A program made the translations under genes and the position numbers. DNA of 64,000 nt, taken from contig NZ_MUYU01000009.1 in assembly GCF_002014825.1 (NCBI RefSeq), positions 110,896 through 174,895 of the forward strand, given 5' to 3'. Shown piece after piece: positions 62,901 through 64,000 of this stretch (position 1 is the stretch's first letter; each line of letters opens with the position of its first letter). This DNA comes from Moraxella pluranimalium (GTDB lineage: Bacteria > Pseudomonadota > Gammaproteobacteria > Pseudomonadales > Moraxellaceae). The notes under the pieces are model-generated. The model saw only the letters and a list, made by a program, of their open reading frames with translations. It was not told where the DNA came from and ran no database searches.

Positions 62901-64000
62901 TTTAAAGGCATTATCAGTGTTTCAACACACGCTCCCGCATGGGGAGCGACTTTTAACTCTGAGACATTGCCATTTGGCTCAATTGTTTCAACACACGCTC
63001 CCGCATGGGGAGCGACTTTGTTAAGCAGGTTATTGTTTTCAGGCGTGGCATGTTTCAACACACGCTCCCGCATGGGGAGCGACACTATGCACACTATGCA
63101 CAGTTATATAAACGGGTTAGTTTCAACACACGCTCCCGCATGGGGAGCGACATGGGGGTGTAGCAAAGTAAATCACTTCGCCACTAGGTTTCAACACACG
63201 CTCCCGCATGGGGAGCGACATCACAAGGCAAAATTAAGGTGACTGTAAAATGAAGTTTCAACACACGCTCCCGCATGGGGAGCGACCTATGACCCATGAT
63301 TTGTTTGACTATGCCGTACGGTTTCAACACACGCTCCCGCATGGGGAGCGACAATTAAGACAGTAGTGCTTGAGACTTTACGCCAAGTTTCAACACACGC
63401 TCCCGCATGGGGAGCGACACACGGACGGCTCTCCGTGCGTGAAATCTACGGGGTTTCAACACACGCTCCCGCATGGGGAGCGACATTTAACGCCATGTAT
63501 TTTGCTATGCGAGCGATGGTTTCAACACACGCTCCCGCATGGGGAGCGACGTGCCGCCACCCACACGCACAGATGCTTAGTGAGGTTTCAACACACGCTC
63601 CCGCATGGGGAGCGACCCACAACAATAATCCCGTGCTGACCTTTGGCATGGGGTTTCAACACACGCTCCCGCATGGGGAGCGACGTCTAGGCTCAGTCAT
63701 GCAGACAGCCGATGCGATGTTTCAACACACGCTCCCGCATGGGGAGCGACGCGAGCATTAAAACAGCTAGGAAAAAGCCAAGAAGTTTCAACACACGCTC
63801 CCGCATGGGGAGCGACGCAAAAAAATCGTCATTGCTAAGGCGGTGTACCGATGTTTCAACACACGCTCCCGCATGGGGAGCGACAACTCATTGGCTAGGT
63901 GTTTCTTGTACCGCTCGAGTTTCAACACACGCTCCCGCATGGGGAGCGACAAGCGTTATATATTTTTGGCGTGTCAGATTTGGTGTTTCAACACACGCTC
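59991..64000 (-). CRISPR. Type I-C-like CRISPR array, 60 complete repeats and spacers, open at the right edge
   Basis: The 32-bp repeat reads GTTTCAACACACGCTCCC followed by GCATGGGGAGCGAC on the plus strand, first copy 59991-60022, last complete copy starting 63919, a cut copy from 63985. Spacers are 33-36 bp (period 65-68). All complete repeats look identical. The reverse complement starts GTCGCTCCCC, holds a GCTCCCC / GGGAGC hairpin and ends GTTGAAAC, as in type I-C repeats, so transcription runs leftwards with the leader beyond 64000 and the oldest spacers near 59991. No cas gene is in the window. Confidence 0.97.

Noticed and set aside
60022..63761. Numerous ORFs of 60-236 codons across the CRISPR array on both strands
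   Set aside because: They consist of translated repeats (for example VSTHAPAWGAT) interrupted by spacer sequence; the repeats lack stops in several frames, which creates false ORFs.

Overview
The window looks like chromosomal DNA of a Moraxellaceae gammaproteobacterium, most likely Moraxella. This rests on the gene set (CysB-type regulator, AmpG, GpsA with a long N-terminal extension, PhoX, paired M16 peptidases), a moderate GC content, and a type I-C-like CRISPR repeat of the kind I recall from Moraxella. The genus is inferred by eye and was not searched.

Layout. 1-20.1 kb is core chromosome: an ornithine/acetylornithine aminotransferase tail, rpsT, thiE, a D-Ala-D-Ala peptidase, a GacA-like regulator, ctpA, gpmI, a pyrD-cvpA-purF cluster, ftsY-GNAT-ogt, a Tat-exported PhoX phosphatase, a 40-residue lipoprotein, two M16 peptidases and a thioesterase. 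20.1-20.7 kb is a PIN toxin/RHH antitoxin pair in toxin-first order.

20.7-36.7 kb is a cryptic prophage. Its left arm carries P2-type tail genes on the minus strand (W, J, I, fibre, fibre chaperone, a YiiX-like hydrolase). Its right arm carries early genes on the plus strand (RecE-like exonuclease, KilA-N, RecT, AlpA-like proteins, SSB). Head, terminase, portal, lysis and integrase genes are absent. gpV survives only as a C-terminal fragment, and gpJ and the exonuclease are each broken by what looks like one lost base. A roughly 4-kb cargo lies between gpV and gpW: an EcoRI-type adenine methyltransferase with a DUF262-HNH nuclease, a DUF2335 membrane module, an Ibs-like 21-residue hydrophobic peptide in a structured transcript, and a small RHH protein. 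A second DUF2335 module sits just outside the cargo. A C4-like structured RNA and two palindromic operators precede the KilA-N gene.

36.8-59.9 kb is core chromosome again: a DUF3482 GTPase, an IS30 element next to a truncated immunity-like gene, a UbiB-family kinase, prmC-moeB, ampG, a CysB-type regulator, a DASS transporter, xseB, pncB, lipB, ppa, a phospholipase D-like lipoprotein, an MFS transporter, rpiA, the 4.5S SRP RNA, sixA, gpsA, a nitroreductase, zapE, a hydrolase and a lipoprotein.

59.99 kb to the right edge is one CRISPR array with 60 complete repeats, 60 spacers and a repeat cut by the edge. The repeat's GTTGAAAC end shows that it is transcribed leftwards, so its leader and cas genes should lie to the right of the window. 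One spacer carries an intrinsic terminator in the direction of transcription, and two spacers are diverged versions of the same target.

The strongest leads for undescribed biology are the Ibs-like peptide locus, the methyltransferase/DUF262-HNH pair with its repeat-containing leader ORF, the duplicated small-protein/DUF2335 modules with their own promoters, and the terminator-bearing spacer.
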